Source: CAZOEL01 sp964578835 (GTDB lineage: Bacteria; Desulfobacterota; Syntrophobacteria; Syntrophobacterales; Syntrophobacteraceae). From it: 47,887 nt of DNA. The translations under genes were made by a program, and so were the position numbers. The notes below the pieces were generated by a model, which was not told where the DNA came from, made no database searches, and worked only from the letters and a program-made list of their open reading frames with translations. Numbering within the stretch: the first letter of the stretch is position 1; every line of letters starts with the position of its first letter. The stretch is from positions 1-47,887 of the forward strand of contig CAZOEL010000054.1 of the NCBI GenBank assembly GCA_964578835.1, given 5' to 3'. Positions 7,260 to 15,094 of the stretch are shown one piece after another.

Positions 7260-8606
7260 TCATTCGAGCCCATATTCCTTGAGCTTTCGATAGAGCGTCT
7301 TTCTGCTGATGCCGAGGAGATCGGAAGCCTGAGAGCGGTTTCCGCCCACATGCTCTATAACCTTGTGGATGTGGCGTTTTTCAAGCTCTTCAAGGGATAG
7401 AAAAGAGGCGTCCGGTGAGTTTTCTTCGTTTTGCGCCGCAAGCTCCCGCGGCAAAGCGCGCTCGGTTATGACTCCGTTTTCGGAAAGAATGATCCCCCGC
7501 TCGATCACGTTTCGAAGCTCCCTCACATTGCCGGGCCATTGATAGGCCATAAGGCAGTTCATGACGCTCTTGGACAATCGGCACGAGGATTTTCCAGAAC
7601 TGAGGAGGCCCAGGAAATACTCGGCGAGCAGCGGGATGTCTTCTTTTCGCCGCCTAAGGGGCGGGATATCGATTTCGAAAACATTGATTCGATGAAATAG
7701 GGCCTCGTGGAAGCGTCCGGCTTTGACCTCTTCCGCTAAATTACGGTTGGTGGCGAAAAGAAAGCGCACATCGGCCTGCCTCTCGAGCTTGTCTCCAACC
7801 CTGCGATAGGTCTTATTCTCGAGCACTCTCAGGAGCGACGCCTGCATTTCCAGAGGCAGCTCTCCTATTTCGTCGAGAAAGAGCGTACCTTGATGGGCCA
7901 AGGCAAGGAGGCCTTCCTGCGATTCATGAGCGCCGGTAAAAGAGCCTTTCACATGGCCGAAGAGCTCGCTTCGCATGAGCTCTTTTTGAAGCGTGCCGCA
8001 ATTTTTCACGATGAGGGGCTGTTCCGCCCGAGGGCTCCTCAGATGGAGGGCTCTCGCCGCCACGTCCTTGCCCGCGCCGCTTTCCCCTGTGATGAGGACG
8101 GGAACGGCCGTGGGCGCAACCTTTTCAATCAGGAACTGGATATCCTGTATGGCGGAAGAATGGCCGACGAAGCGGGGGGGCGCCTGGTGGCTCTGAGTGT
8201 GACGCAGGAGGCGGTTCTCACGCTGGAGAAGGACGCGCTGATAGGCTTTCTCGATCACCAGCTCCAGCCGCTCCAGGGTGAAAGGCTTTGTGATGTAGTC
8301 ATAGGCGCCGAGCTTCATCGCTTCAACAGCGCTGTCTATGTCGCCGTGCCCGGTAATGAGTATGACTTCCACATCCGGGACCGCTTCCCGGAACTTGTCG
8401 AGCAAATCGAGCCCGTCTCCGTCCGGGAGCCTGATGTCCAACACGATCACATCGAACTGCTGCTTGCGAATGAGTGCAAAAGCATCCCCCGCCCCGCCCG
8501 CCGTTTGAACGACCCTGCGCATGTTGGCGATCTCTTTTTCGGCCAGGCGCCGGATCGATTCTTCGTCGTCTACAACCAGGATGCGAATCGGATTGAAGAG
8601 CATCAT
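7260..8606 (-). CDS. NtrC/AtoC-family sigma54-dependent response regulator
   Basis: A 448-residue three-domain regulator. The receiver (about 7-120) has acidic residues at 13-15, phosphoacceptor Asp57 (VLDIRLPDGDG), Thr85 and Lys107. The AAA+ domain has Walker A GESGAGKD (174-181), Walker B FLDEIGELP (243-251) and the sigma54-contact loop as GSFTGA (221-226) rather than GAFTGA. A Fis-type HTH ends the protein (NRSQASDLLGISRKTLYRKL). It should activate sigma54 promoters when phosphorylated by the adjoining kinase. Its start overlaps the kinase stop by one base (TGATG), so the two are translationally coupled. The nearest candidate target is the -24/-12 promoter at 6991-7007. Confidence 0.94.
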   Translation of the reverse strand: MMLFNPIRILVVDDEESIRRLAEKEIANMRRVVQTAGGAGDAFALIRKQQFDVIVLDIRLPDGDGLDLLDKFREAVPDVEVILITGHGDIDSAVEAMKLGAYDYITKPFTLERLELVIEKAYQRVLLQRENRLLRHTQSHQAPPRFVGHSSAIQDIQFLIEKVAPTAVPVLITGESGAGKDVAARALHLRSPRAEQPLIVKNCGTLQKELMRSELFGHVKGSFTGAHESQEGLLALAHQGTLFLDEIGELPLEMQASLLRVLENKTYRRVGDKLERQADVRFLFATNRNLAEEVKAGRFHEALFHRINVFEIDIPPLRRRKEDIPLLAEYFLGLLSSGKSSCRLSKSVMNCLMAYQWPGNVRELRNVIERGIILSENGVITERALPRELAAQNEENSPDASFLSLEELEKRHIHKVIEHVGGNRSQASDLLGISRKTLYRKLKEYGLE

Positions 8607-9799
8607 CAGTCGATCCTCCGAGGGAGCCTCACAAGAAAGGTGGAGCCTTTTCCTTCTTCACTGCAGACGATTATCTCCCCTCCATGATTGTGCACGATGT
8701 TATAGCAGGTGGAGAGGCCGATCCCGATGCCTTTTCCCACCGGTTTAGTAGTGAAGAAGGGCTCAAACAGCTTGTTCATATGCTCTGCGGGAATGCCGCA
8801 GCCGGTATCTTCCACCGAGAGTCCTACCCACTCCTTTTTGCTCACAGTGCGAAGGCGAACGGAGCCATTTCCCTTGACGGCGTCCAGAGCGTTGAAAAGC
8901 AGGTTCAAGATCACCTGTTTGAGCTGAGATTCGTTGCCTTCGACGCGGGGAAGCAGCCCATCCAATTCCAGACGAATGAGATCCTTGGGGTATTGCTTGA
9001 GATGATTTTTCAAGAGCTTCAACGTATCGGCAACAAGAACGTTGAGATCAACGGGGGCAAAGTCAGAAGACTTCAGGCGGCCGAACGTGAGCAGGCTCTG
9101 CACGATTTCCTGACATCGTCTGCACTCTTTGAGAATAATCCCAACATATTCCTGGAAGTCGTCTTCAAGATCTTTGTCCACATTGCCCGCCAGCCTCGGG
9201 AGGCGCCGCTTCAAGCCTTCCGCAAAACCCGATATCGCCGTCAGGGGATTGTTGATCTCATGGGCGACTCCGGCCGCGAGCACCCCTATGGTCGCCATCG
9301 TCTCGGCCTGGTAGAATTTGGCCTGATACTCCTTCTCCAGCGTGACATCCCGTTTGAGCAGAAGTATGTGGCAGGGCTTGCCCTCGGAATTTCGGAGCGG
9401 GGAGGCGGTGATCTCAAAGTGCCGGTTCTTGCCGTTCAACTGAAAAATGACCGATTGCCGGCACACCTCGTTTGTGTCCCTGGCGGTTATCATCGGGCAC
9501 TCCGCGCATGGCTGGTCCTGTTTGCGAAAAACCTGGTAGCAGAATTTCCCCTGCGGATCGGGCTCGCAAAACATATCGTAGAAGACATGATTGACCGATG
9601 TGATGCTAAAGTCCAGGGACAGCACCACCATCAGATCGGTTATCCCGCCAAGAATGGCCTGAATATGGCGCTGCTTGAGCTCGAGCTTCATGTTGGAAGC
9701 CTGCAGCTCTGAAATCTTCTCCTGCACTTCCCGGAAAAAGCCGAGCTTCGCGTATTCAATCCCCATAAGGTCTTCAAGAGTAGGCTTGGATTGCTGCAT
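8606..9799 (-). CDS. Cytoplasmic PAS-domain sensor histidine kinase
   Basis: A 397-residue kinase with no membrane segment. A short coiled-coil-like N-terminus (about 18-48) leads to a PAS domain (about 48-155) carrying Cys78, Cys87, Cys98 and Cys101 (PCAECP), which might bind a cofactor or respond to redox. The HisKA box has His180 (GVAHEINNPLTA). The ATPase domain shows Asn303 (NLLFNALDAV), DTGCGIP (331-337) and GKGIGIGLS. The ATG at 9797-9799 overlaps the TGA of the upstream dehydrogenase gene (TGATG), favouring this start over one 69 bp upstream. It is the partner of the NtrC-type regulator. A cytoplasmic kinase coupled to a dehydrogenase suggests sensing of an internal metabolite or NADH state (inference). 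Confidence 0.92.
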   Translation of the reverse strand: MQQSKPTLEDLMGIEYAKLGFFREVQEKISELQASNMKLELKQRHIQAILGGITDLMVVLSLDFSITSVNHVFYDMFCEPDPQGKFCYQVFRKQDQPCAECPMITARDTNEVCRQSVIFQLNGKNRHFEITASPLRNSEGKPCHILLLKRDVTLEKEYQAKFYQAETMATIGVLAAGVAHEINNPLTAISGFAEGLKRRLPRLAGNVDKDLEDDFQEYVGIILKECRRCQEIVQSLLTFGRLKSSDFAPVDLNVLVADTLKLLKNHLKQYPKDLIRLELDGLLPRVEGNESQLKQVILNLLFNALDAVKGNGSVRLRTVSKKEWVGLSVEDTGCGIPAEHMNKLFEPFFTTKPVGKGIGIGLSTCYNIVHNHGGEIIVCSEEGKGSTFLVRLPRRID

Positions 9800-10944
9800 C
9801 ACCAAGCCTCTTCGCAAACGCGCAGCAGGTCCTCCCAGTCGGCAGGACGTGGGTTGCTGAGAACGCATACATCATTTACCGCCATTTTACACAGCTCCGT
9901 AAGCTTCGATTTATCAGGAATGATCTCCCTCAGCAGAACCGGGACTCCCAAGGATCTGCAGAATTCTTCAAGCTTTGCAATTCCGGCCAGCGCCGTAGCG
10001 CGCGGAGAGCGACGGCGCTTACCGCCCAGGAGAATCTCTCCGATGGACGCCATCTTTTCAGCGCATGTTTCCAGGTTATAGCGCATCACCGGCGGCAGGA
10101 GCACCGGGTGGACCAGTCCATGGAGCGTATCGAACATTCCGCCCAGGGAATGAGCAAGGGCATGCTCGATTCCAAGGCTTGCATTGCTAAAAGCCATGGC
10201 TGCAGCGGTGCTCGCTATGCTCAATTGCTCGAGGGCGTCGAGAGAGCGCGTTGCCAGAGCGGGCTTCAAATGCAGCATGATCAGCTGAATGGCCTTCAAG
10301 GACTGCATTTCCGTAAAAGGAGAAGCGATCTTTGAAACATAGGACTCCACGGCGTGGCAGAGGGCGTCGACAGCCGCGGCAATTATAAGCTCCTCGCTCT
10401 TCGTCTTCAGGATGAGCGGATCGATTATGGATATATTGGGAACAAGGGTGCGGCTTATTATGGACATTTTGACCTGACGCCGCATATCCGTAATGATGGC
10501 GAACTGGGAAATATCGGAGCCGCTCCCAGCCGTTGAAGGAACAAAAACCATGGGAGGCAGAGGCCGGTGGATACGGTTTGCGCCCTCATAATCGTTTATG
10601 CGTCCCCCGTTGCTAGCCACCAGAGCAATGCCCTTGGCGGCGTCCATGGGGCTTCCGCCCCCTACAGCCACCACAATATCCGCTTCTTCCTTCAGGTAAA
10701 AGGATGCGCCCTCCTCTATTTGGAAATCCCTCGGATTTGACGCAACATCGCCGTAATACACCCAGCGAAGCTTCTCGCTATCGAGAATATCTACGACTCG
10801 ATCGATCCAGCCCGCCTTTTCGATTCCCGAATCGCTTACCAGAAAAACCTTTTCGGCTCCGAGCCTGCGCGCGCAGAGCCCCACATAACGCAGGCTCCCA
10901 TGACCAAAGATGATTTCAGGTATGCTGAATTTGCTTACTTGCAC
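9799..10944 (-). CDS. ercA: Iron-containing alcohol dehydrogenase, ErcA-like, in operon with a two-component system
   Basis: A 381-residue iron alcohol dehydrogenase family protein. The nucleotide loop GGGSPMDAAK is at 95-104. All four metal ligands are kept: Asp193 and His197 (VDALCHAVES), His261 (GIEHALAHS) and His275 (TLHG). It is clearly diverged from the dehydrogenase at 5641-6807. It is the first gene of an operon, with one-base stop/start overlaps to the kinase and then to the sigma54 regulator. In Pseudomonas aeruginosa, ErcA is an iron alcohol dehydrogenase-like protein that works in regulation of ethanol oxidation alongside sensor kinases; sequence style and context suggest the same kind of role. 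The symbol rests on that analogy. A plain metabolic enzyme is the alternative. No -24/-12 promoter was found upstream. Confidence 0.85.
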   Translation of the reverse strand: MQVSKFSIPEIIFGHGSLRYVGLCARRLGAEKVFLVSDSGIEKAGWIDRVVDILDSEKLRWVYYGDVASNPRDFQIEEGASFYLKEEADIVVAVGGGSPMDAAKGIALVASNGGRINDYEGANRIHRPLPPMVFVPSTAGSGSDISQFAIITDMRRQVKMSIISRTLVPNISIIDPLILKTKSEELIIAAAVDALCHAVESYVSKIASPFTEMQSLKAIQLIMLHLKPALATRSLDALEQLSIASTAAAMAFSNASLGIEHALAHSLGGMFDTLHGLVHPVLLPPVMRYNLETCAEKMASIGEILLGGKRRRSPRATALAGIAKLEEFCRSLGVPVLLREIIPDKSKLTELCKMAVNDVCVLSNPRPADWEDLLRVCEEAW

Positions 10945-11118
10945 AAAGCTCCCGCCTTCTTATTCGAGTCGATGAAAATATAGAGAAACTAAAAACGACT
11001 AATGTTAACAATTTGCACCGTCAAAGCGAATAGCTTTTAGCAGCTTGAGCCCTTTCATCAAGCAAAAACCCGCGCTGTTTCCACTCTTCAGAAAGTGAAG
11101 GAGGCCGTAGAAGACATA
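10945..11118. other. Upstream region of the ErcA-like operon
   Basis: No open frame and no -24/-12 element were found here in the orientation needed for the minus-strand operon. It is AT-rich near 10970-11020 and may hold a sigma70-type promoter that I cannot place. Confidence 0.3.
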
Positions 11119-11301
11119 AGGCAACTCACAAGAAATAACCTACCAGGAACACGGGCGTCATTCCGGCATGTTTCTAGCCGGAATCCAGCTCAGCGCCATG
11201 CTCTCTCGTGTGGATGGATTCCGGCTTAAAGACTGCTGGAATGACGCGGTGGGTATTTATACACCGTTCCATGCCGGTAGGTTATTTGTTGTGAGTTGCC
11301 T
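11119..11301. mobile_element. MITE-like element with long terminal inverted repeats (183 bp)
   Basis: The ends are inverted copies of each other over about 30 bp: AGGCAACTCACAAGAAATAA and, read inward from the other end, AGGCAACTCACAACAAATAA, both followed by CCTACC. Inside is a second pair of inverted repeats around ATTCCGGC / GCCGGAAT, a unit seen as dispersed repeats in many bacteria. No coding capacity. No convincing target duplication was found. The whole could fold into one long hairpin. Confidence 0.6.
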
Positions 11302-11395
11302 AAAAAGAATTGAAATATTTAGATCGGTTCAATGGGGGAAAATCCGGCGTGAGGCTCATGGACAATAAAACTGGGCAGGCGCTATGAAAACAACC

Positions 11396-11431
11396 GCCTT
11401 CCCATGCGCAAATGAGAGCGCATGGGGAGGC
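11396..11431 (-). terminator. Terminator of the SYLF gene
   Basis: Read on the minus strand, a 14-bp stem (GCCTCCCCATGCGC with one G-T pair) and an 8-nt loop is followed by GGTTGTTTTC. It lies 30 bp past the stop codon of the SYLF gene, as expected for an intrinsic terminator. Confidence 0.7.
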
Positions 11432-11460
11432 AGTTGCATCTTATTCAGCAACAAATCGCA

Positions 11461-12168
11461 TCAGCAAGTCGGCGAACCGCCCGTAGTTTTTGCTACAGCG
11501 CAAGTGAACTCGTTTTTTGCCATCGCTTGAGTCTCAGGCCCTCGTGCAAAGATCATCTCAGGACTCATCTCTTCTTTTCCATAAAAGCTCGCATTGGCGC
11601 TGTCGTCAAACTGCATGACAGATCCACGAAGAGACACGCCGGCAAAGATGCCTCTAGCATTTCTGGTATATGCATAGACATCCGCATCGGCTTGAGCGTC
11701 ACCCGACCATTCCCCTTTGCCGCCCATAGGACCGGCTACGAGAGCGGCGTCGGCGCCAAACTCGAGCTTTCCGTCCTTCATGGCGTTAACCGCTTTCTGG
11801 TTATTGAAAACTAGAATCAAGTCGCTGACCTCCACTCCCGCCTGCGCTCCCAAACTGGCGCCTGTGAGAGAGATGAAGGCAGGGCTACTCCACGTATCTT
11901 TGTCCATCTTCACAACCAGCACTCCGTCCCCATAGCGACCACCAGCCACAAACGCCCCTTTGACGAGGCCGGGAATAACCGCTACTCCTTGTGCTCGCTT
12001 GAATACTTCCTTTGGTATGCCTCCCTCGGACACATCAAGAGCATTCCGGAACACAGAAGAAGCATTTTCAATCTTTGCCCGCTGCTCGGCAGAAACCTCC
12101 GCCTGAACAGGGATAGCCAACAAAAGAAACAGAACAGCCGCCACGGGCGGAATAATCTTTGACCGCAT
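11461..12168 (-). CDS. Exported SYLF/Ysc84-domain lipid-binding protein
   Basis: A 235-residue secreted protein. A signal peptide (MRSKIIPPVAAVLFLLLAIPVQA) is followed by a SYLF domain, recognised by the GVAVIPGLVKGAFVAGGRYGDG stretch split across residues 60-85 and by SLGAQAGVEVSDLILVF and GADAALVAGPMG. SYLF proteins bind phosphoinositides in eukaryotes and are often annotated as lipid-binding in bacteria; the bacterial role is poorly defined. AGAAGGAG ahead of the ATG at 12168 decides this start over one 30 bp upstream. It stands alone, with its own terminator. The product is probably periplasmic or outer-membrane associated. Confidence 0.85.
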   Translation of the reverse strand: MRSKIIPPVAAVLFLLLAIPVQAEVSAEQRAKIENASSVFRNALDVSEGGIPKEVFKRAQGVAVIPGLVKGAFVAGGRYGDGVLVVKMDKDTWSSPAFISLTGASLGAQAGVEVSDLILVFNNQKAVNAMKDGKLEFGADAALVAGPMGGKGEWSGDAQADADVYAYTRNARGIFAGVSLRGSVMQFDDSANASFYGKEEMSPEMIFARGPETQAMAKNEFTCAVAKTTGGSPTC

Positions 12169-12346
12169 AGCCTTATCTCCTTCTAAAAGGTTTTTCATGT
12201 AGTTTTATGAAAATAAGGTAATCACTACGATCAAGTTCTCATACTCGCATTGCTTCGATAAATTGGCGCGCAGTATTCTGCGCAAGCGCCCGAAGAGAGA
12301 AAAAGGGGATTAAAGCGTGGGGAGCATTTTCGATAATTGGAATGCG

Positions 12347-12379
12347 CTTGGCTGTCGGCGTGGCGAGCAGACAGCCGAG
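12347..12379 (-). terminator. Hairpin after the His-rich protein gene
   Basis: Near-perfect 10-bp arms CTTGGCTGTC / GACAGCCGAG with a 13-nt loop lie 75 bp beyond the minus-strand stop at 12454. No T run follows, so termination is uncertain. Nothing else was found in 12169-12453. Confidence 0.3.
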
Positions 12380-12453
12380 CGAGGAATGGACAGACCTTTA
12401 TGTCGTCATTTCGACAACGATAGGCCAGGCGTCGGATTTACCAAACCTTCGTC

Positions 12454-12753
12454 TTAAGGCCGAACTCTGTAAAAGTCCCTTTCAACAACATAGCTTCGCT
12501 CGTAAGTGCGATGCCGATGGTGGTGGTGATGACGACGGTGATTACTCCAGTATTCAACGCCGACATACGCGGGCCCATAATACTCGTAGGAATAACTCCC
12601 GCATGCCGAGTAGCACGGGCTGTAATAACTCGGGTAGACGCCGACGACAGCCGGAACGCCGATGGAGATATAGGCGCCGCCGGCTTCAGCGCCTGTAAAA
12701 AGCCCCATCGACAACACCAACATCAAGGCTATAAGAATGCTTTTTCTCTTCAT
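12454..12753 (-). CDS. Small exported Tyr/Gly- and His-rich protein
   Basis: A 99-residue product. The first 24 residues are a signal peptide ending GAEA-GG. The mature part is rich in Tyr, Gly, Pro and Ser (YPSYYSPCYSACGSYSYEYYGPAY), here residues 44-67 in shortened form, then a basic cluster NHRRHHHHHRHRTY with eight histidines, which could bind metal ions. AGGAGG just upstream fixes the ATG at 12753. No family was recognised. Similar small exported proteins of unknown role are common in Proteobacteria. Confidence 0.6.
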   Translation of the reverse strand: MKRKSILIALMLVLSMGLFTGAEAGGAYISIGVPAVVGVYPSYYSPCYSACGSYSYEYYGPAYVGVEYWSNHRRHHHHHRHRTYERSYVVERDFYRVRP

Positions 12754-13103
12754 CACTATCCTCCTGTTCAAATCGGTTTCTTTTCTTGCTGGATACCTCC
12801 TCATAACGTAAATACACGGCAGTGGCGGCAGGGTCACAAGAAATCAAAAGGAGTCAGGGATGGAGACAATCAAAGTATGAAAACTCCCCAACGATGGGAG
12901 CGCTCGTTTTTTTTCCTGCAATGATCTCATCTTCTTGTTACAATGCAGCCCTTTTGTGAGGCTTGCGGCGTTTCGAGCGCGCCGTGTCTGAAGCCCCGGT
13001 TCGCATGTGTTGACAGGAGAAGAGAAGAGTCAGGAATCTGGTGCGATCTTCACAAAGGAAGGGTATTGCGAAGAATGACTGAGTCCTTTTGGAAAGCATC
13101 AAG
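12754..13103. other. Divergent intergenic region
   Basis: About 350 bp between two divergently transcribed genes for small exported proteins. It must hold both promoters, but no clear -35/-10 pair stood out. No repeat or RNA gene was recognised. Confidence 0.35.
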
Positions 13104-13451
13104 ATGGCGCGGCGCCTGATCCTTTTAACTTCACTTACTTTTCTGCTCATATACTCGAGCGCCTTGGCGGATGATGCCGGACGCTATCAGCTTTTTCAGG
13201 GTGAGTACAAGAGAACGCTCGTCGATGGCTCTGAAAAATATGTCAAAGCGCTCTTTAAGGTCGATACGAAAACCGGGGAGTTGTTCCTTTGCGAGGAAGT
13301 CGAGCTTAGGGAGGACAAGGAAGGACAGGATATTATCCTTGCCCGGCGTCGCTGTCAGCCTTACGAGGGCGTCTTTTCCCAGCCGGGGTTCATCCGGCAA
13401 CAGGATGAGCAAAACTCCGAGTCTGAAGGAGACGCCAAGGAATCTCAATAA
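13104..13451 (+). CDS. Small exported protein of unknown function
   Basis: A 115-residue product with a signal peptide (MARRL, hydrophobic core, cleavage after SSALA). The mature part has two cysteines (CEEVELRED and RRCQPYEG), which could form a disulfide, and ends in a hydrophilic Glu/Ser/Gln tail. The ATG at 13104 with GGAAAG upstream is preferred to an in-frame TTG 15 bp earlier. A T-rich hairpin follows the gene. Not recognised as any family. Confidence 0.6.
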   Translation: MARRLILLTSLTFLLIYSSALADDAGRYQLFQGEYKRTLVDGSEKYVKALFKVDTKTGELFLCEEVELREDKEGQDIILARRRCQPYEGVFSQPGFIRQQDEQNSESEGDAKESQ

Positions 13452-13461
13452 TTATCTCATC

Positions 13462-13492
13462 CTGCGTCGTTAACAATCGCAGACGTTTTTTT
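13462..13492 (+). terminator. Intrinsic terminator after the small exported protein
   Basis: A short stem CTGCG / CGCAG, or the alternative CGTC / GACG, is followed by a run of seven T (13486-13492). It lies 10 bp after the stop at 13451. The stem is short but the T run is good. Confidence 0.5.
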
Positions 13493-13586
13493 ATCGATTG
13501 TCCTTACTTCGATCATTTTGTATAGTGAAGCAGTTATTGTGGCTGAGGGGCAAAACCGGACCTAATTCAATCGGGTGGATTCGATC

Positions 13587-13982
13587 ATGCAAAGGCTCGG
13601 AATATCCGGCAGAATACAGAGTAAAGATGAAGAAAAACGAAGATACCCGCGCTACGGCCTTAAGAGGGGCGCTTTTGCCGTGCTTTCGGCCACGCAGGAT
13701 CTCTTCTCGAGAATTGGCCAGATTTTGGATGTGAGCGAAGGAGGATTGGCTTTTTGGGCCGAAGACGAAAAAGAATGGCCCCCGAGCGTTCAGTTCAATC
13801 TGGAAGTATTCGGTTATGAGGCGAAAGGGCTCAGAATCAAACAAATTCCATGCAGGCTTGTCTATCAGGTTGGGTTCGCCGAAGAAAGCCTCCGTTGTGG
13901 GATCGAGCTCCTGGACCTCTCCGAAAAACAACAGGCTCTTTTCCATCATTTTGTTCGGACAAATACGCTTTACACTTTCTAA
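13587..13982 (+). CDS. PilZ-domain protein, likely c-di-GMP receptor
   Basis: A 131-residue single-domain protein. The c-di-GMP-binding signature is present: RRYPR (18-22) and DVSEGG (48-53). The rest of the beta-barrel follows, with IPCRLVYQVG and RCGIELLDLS typical of PilZ. No membrane segment or signal peptide. It would bind c-di-GMP made by cyclases such as the GGDEF protein at 18448-19161. The ATG with GGGTGG upstream was chosen; an in-frame GTG at 13575 is the alternative. Its partner cannot be read from the context. Confidence 0.82.
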   Translation: MQRLGISGRIQSKDEEKRRYPRYGLKRGAFAVLSATQDLFSRIGQILDVSEGGLAFWAEDEKEWPPSVQFNLEVFGYEAKGLRIKQIPCRLVYQVGFAEESLRCGIELLDLSEKQQALFHHFVRTNTLYTF

Positions 13983-14374
13983 AAAGGATTCTCCCCTGCT
14001 CCCCGGCCGCAGATGTTTGTTGTCTGCACGCCCTTCCAAGCTGTGAAGATAGCGCTACCGCGCTCTTTCTCCTTCTCCGCCAAACGCTGGATCCATTTGC
14101 ACCCTACCATCGAGAATACATGATAGCCGGTATGAAAATACCTTTATCAGGGGATTTTCACTACATGGAGGTTCAAATATAATTGTTCCTCAATTCTGGA
14201 AAGAAATGCGCATGGAAAACAGCGAAGGTCCGTCGGCTTGATCGCGGTAATTCGAAGGAATGCCGTTATTCACAGCCAGTGGAACAATCGGCGCCTCCTC
14301 CCATGGCGCGTAGCCCCCGGGGGAATCGAGATAATTATCATTGGGTCACGGCGGTATCGCAAAGGAACACTATC
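13983..14374. other. Intergenic region
   Basis: About 390 bp with no supported gene. An open frame reads into the next gene from upstream, but without a start signal or recognisable sequence. No repeat was recognised. Confidence 0.35.
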
Positions 14375-14593
14375 ATGGAGATAAGAAAAGCAGTCCGCAG
14401 AATAATCGCGTCCTTTGAAAAAGATCTGAGCGTACAAATAGAAGGATGGCTCGCCTATCTGCCCGAGAGAGGCACCTATTTCGTGTGTGCGCGCGGCAAA
14501 GGGTGCTCCTCCTTCCTCTATGTCGTTGACGTGCTCGCTGGGAAGGTGATGCGCAAACAAATCCTGGGAGCCGGCTCCCGGAGCATCCACTAG
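14375..14593 (+). CDS. Small hypothetical protein, stop codon inside a MITE end
   Basis: A 72-residue product starting at an ATG with AAAGGA 8 nt upstream. It has no signal peptide. Two cysteines (FVCARGKGC) and a hydrophobic stretch SSFLYVVDVLAG are visible. The stop codon TAG (14591-14593) is the start of the CTAGTGGACC terminal repeat of the element at 14590-14781, so the original C-terminus may have been replaced when the element inserted. No family recognised. Confidence 0.45.
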   Translation: MEIRKAVRRIIASFEKDLSVQIEGWLAYLPERGTYFVCARGKGCSSFLYVVDVLAGKVMRKQILGAGSRSIH

Positions 14594-14781
14594 TGGACCG
14601 TCAACATCGTTTTTTCCGGTGGAAGCGGGCCCCCTCTCCCTCAGGGAGAGGGCCGGGGTGAGGGAAGTATTCTTTAGAAATTGAGGGAAGTATTCCTCTA
14701 TAAAAGAGGATCTCCCCTGCCCTCTCCCTCAGGGATTAGGAAAAACCGCAACCGGAAAATTCAAAGTTGACGGTCTACTAG
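14590..14781. mobile_element. MITE-like element, CTAGTGGACCGTCAAC family (192 bp)
   Basis: Terminal inverted repeats CTAGTGGACCGTCAAC and GTTGACGGTCTACTAG match at 15 of 16 positions. Inside are CCCTCTCCCTCAGGGAGAGG-type hairpins and a partly duplicated GAGGGAAGTATTC segment. It has no coding capacity. A truncated relative lies at 5539. Target duplication is unclear because the ends are themselves palindromic (CTAG). Confidence 0.7.
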
Positions 14782-15094
14782 ACGCCCGATCTCTGTGGGC
14801 TCCCAACGTCAGTTCCTCGAGATCCTCTCCACACCTGTGCTCCTGACGCCAACCGGCCCAGACGCCGCGCAATCGGATATCCCCTTGGACCGGCGTCCTG
14901 CGCCGGTTGAGGGCGCTCGACCGCGCTCTCGCGCTACGGCATCAAAAGGGCGCCCCGCGTACGCATGATATAATACATTTTGGAAACGAGCAGGATGTTG
15001 TATAAACGATACTGACCGCCTTGAAAAAGGAGAGAGTCTTGGATCGCCGATTTGCGGTTCGATTCGAATAGATCAAGTTCATGTGGAGGTAGAA
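14782..15094. other. Intergenic region before yhbY
   Basis: About 310 bp without a supported gene. A perfect 7-bp stem, ACCGGCG / CGCCGGT (14889-14907), is the only structure noted. GGAGGT at 15085-15090 is the Shine-Dalgarno of yhbY. Confidence 0.35.

Noticed and set aside
8684..9712. A 342-codon plus-strand frame antisense to the histidine kinase
   Set aside because: It lies entirely within the kinase gene, which has complete motifs, and shows no Shine-Dalgarno or known domain.
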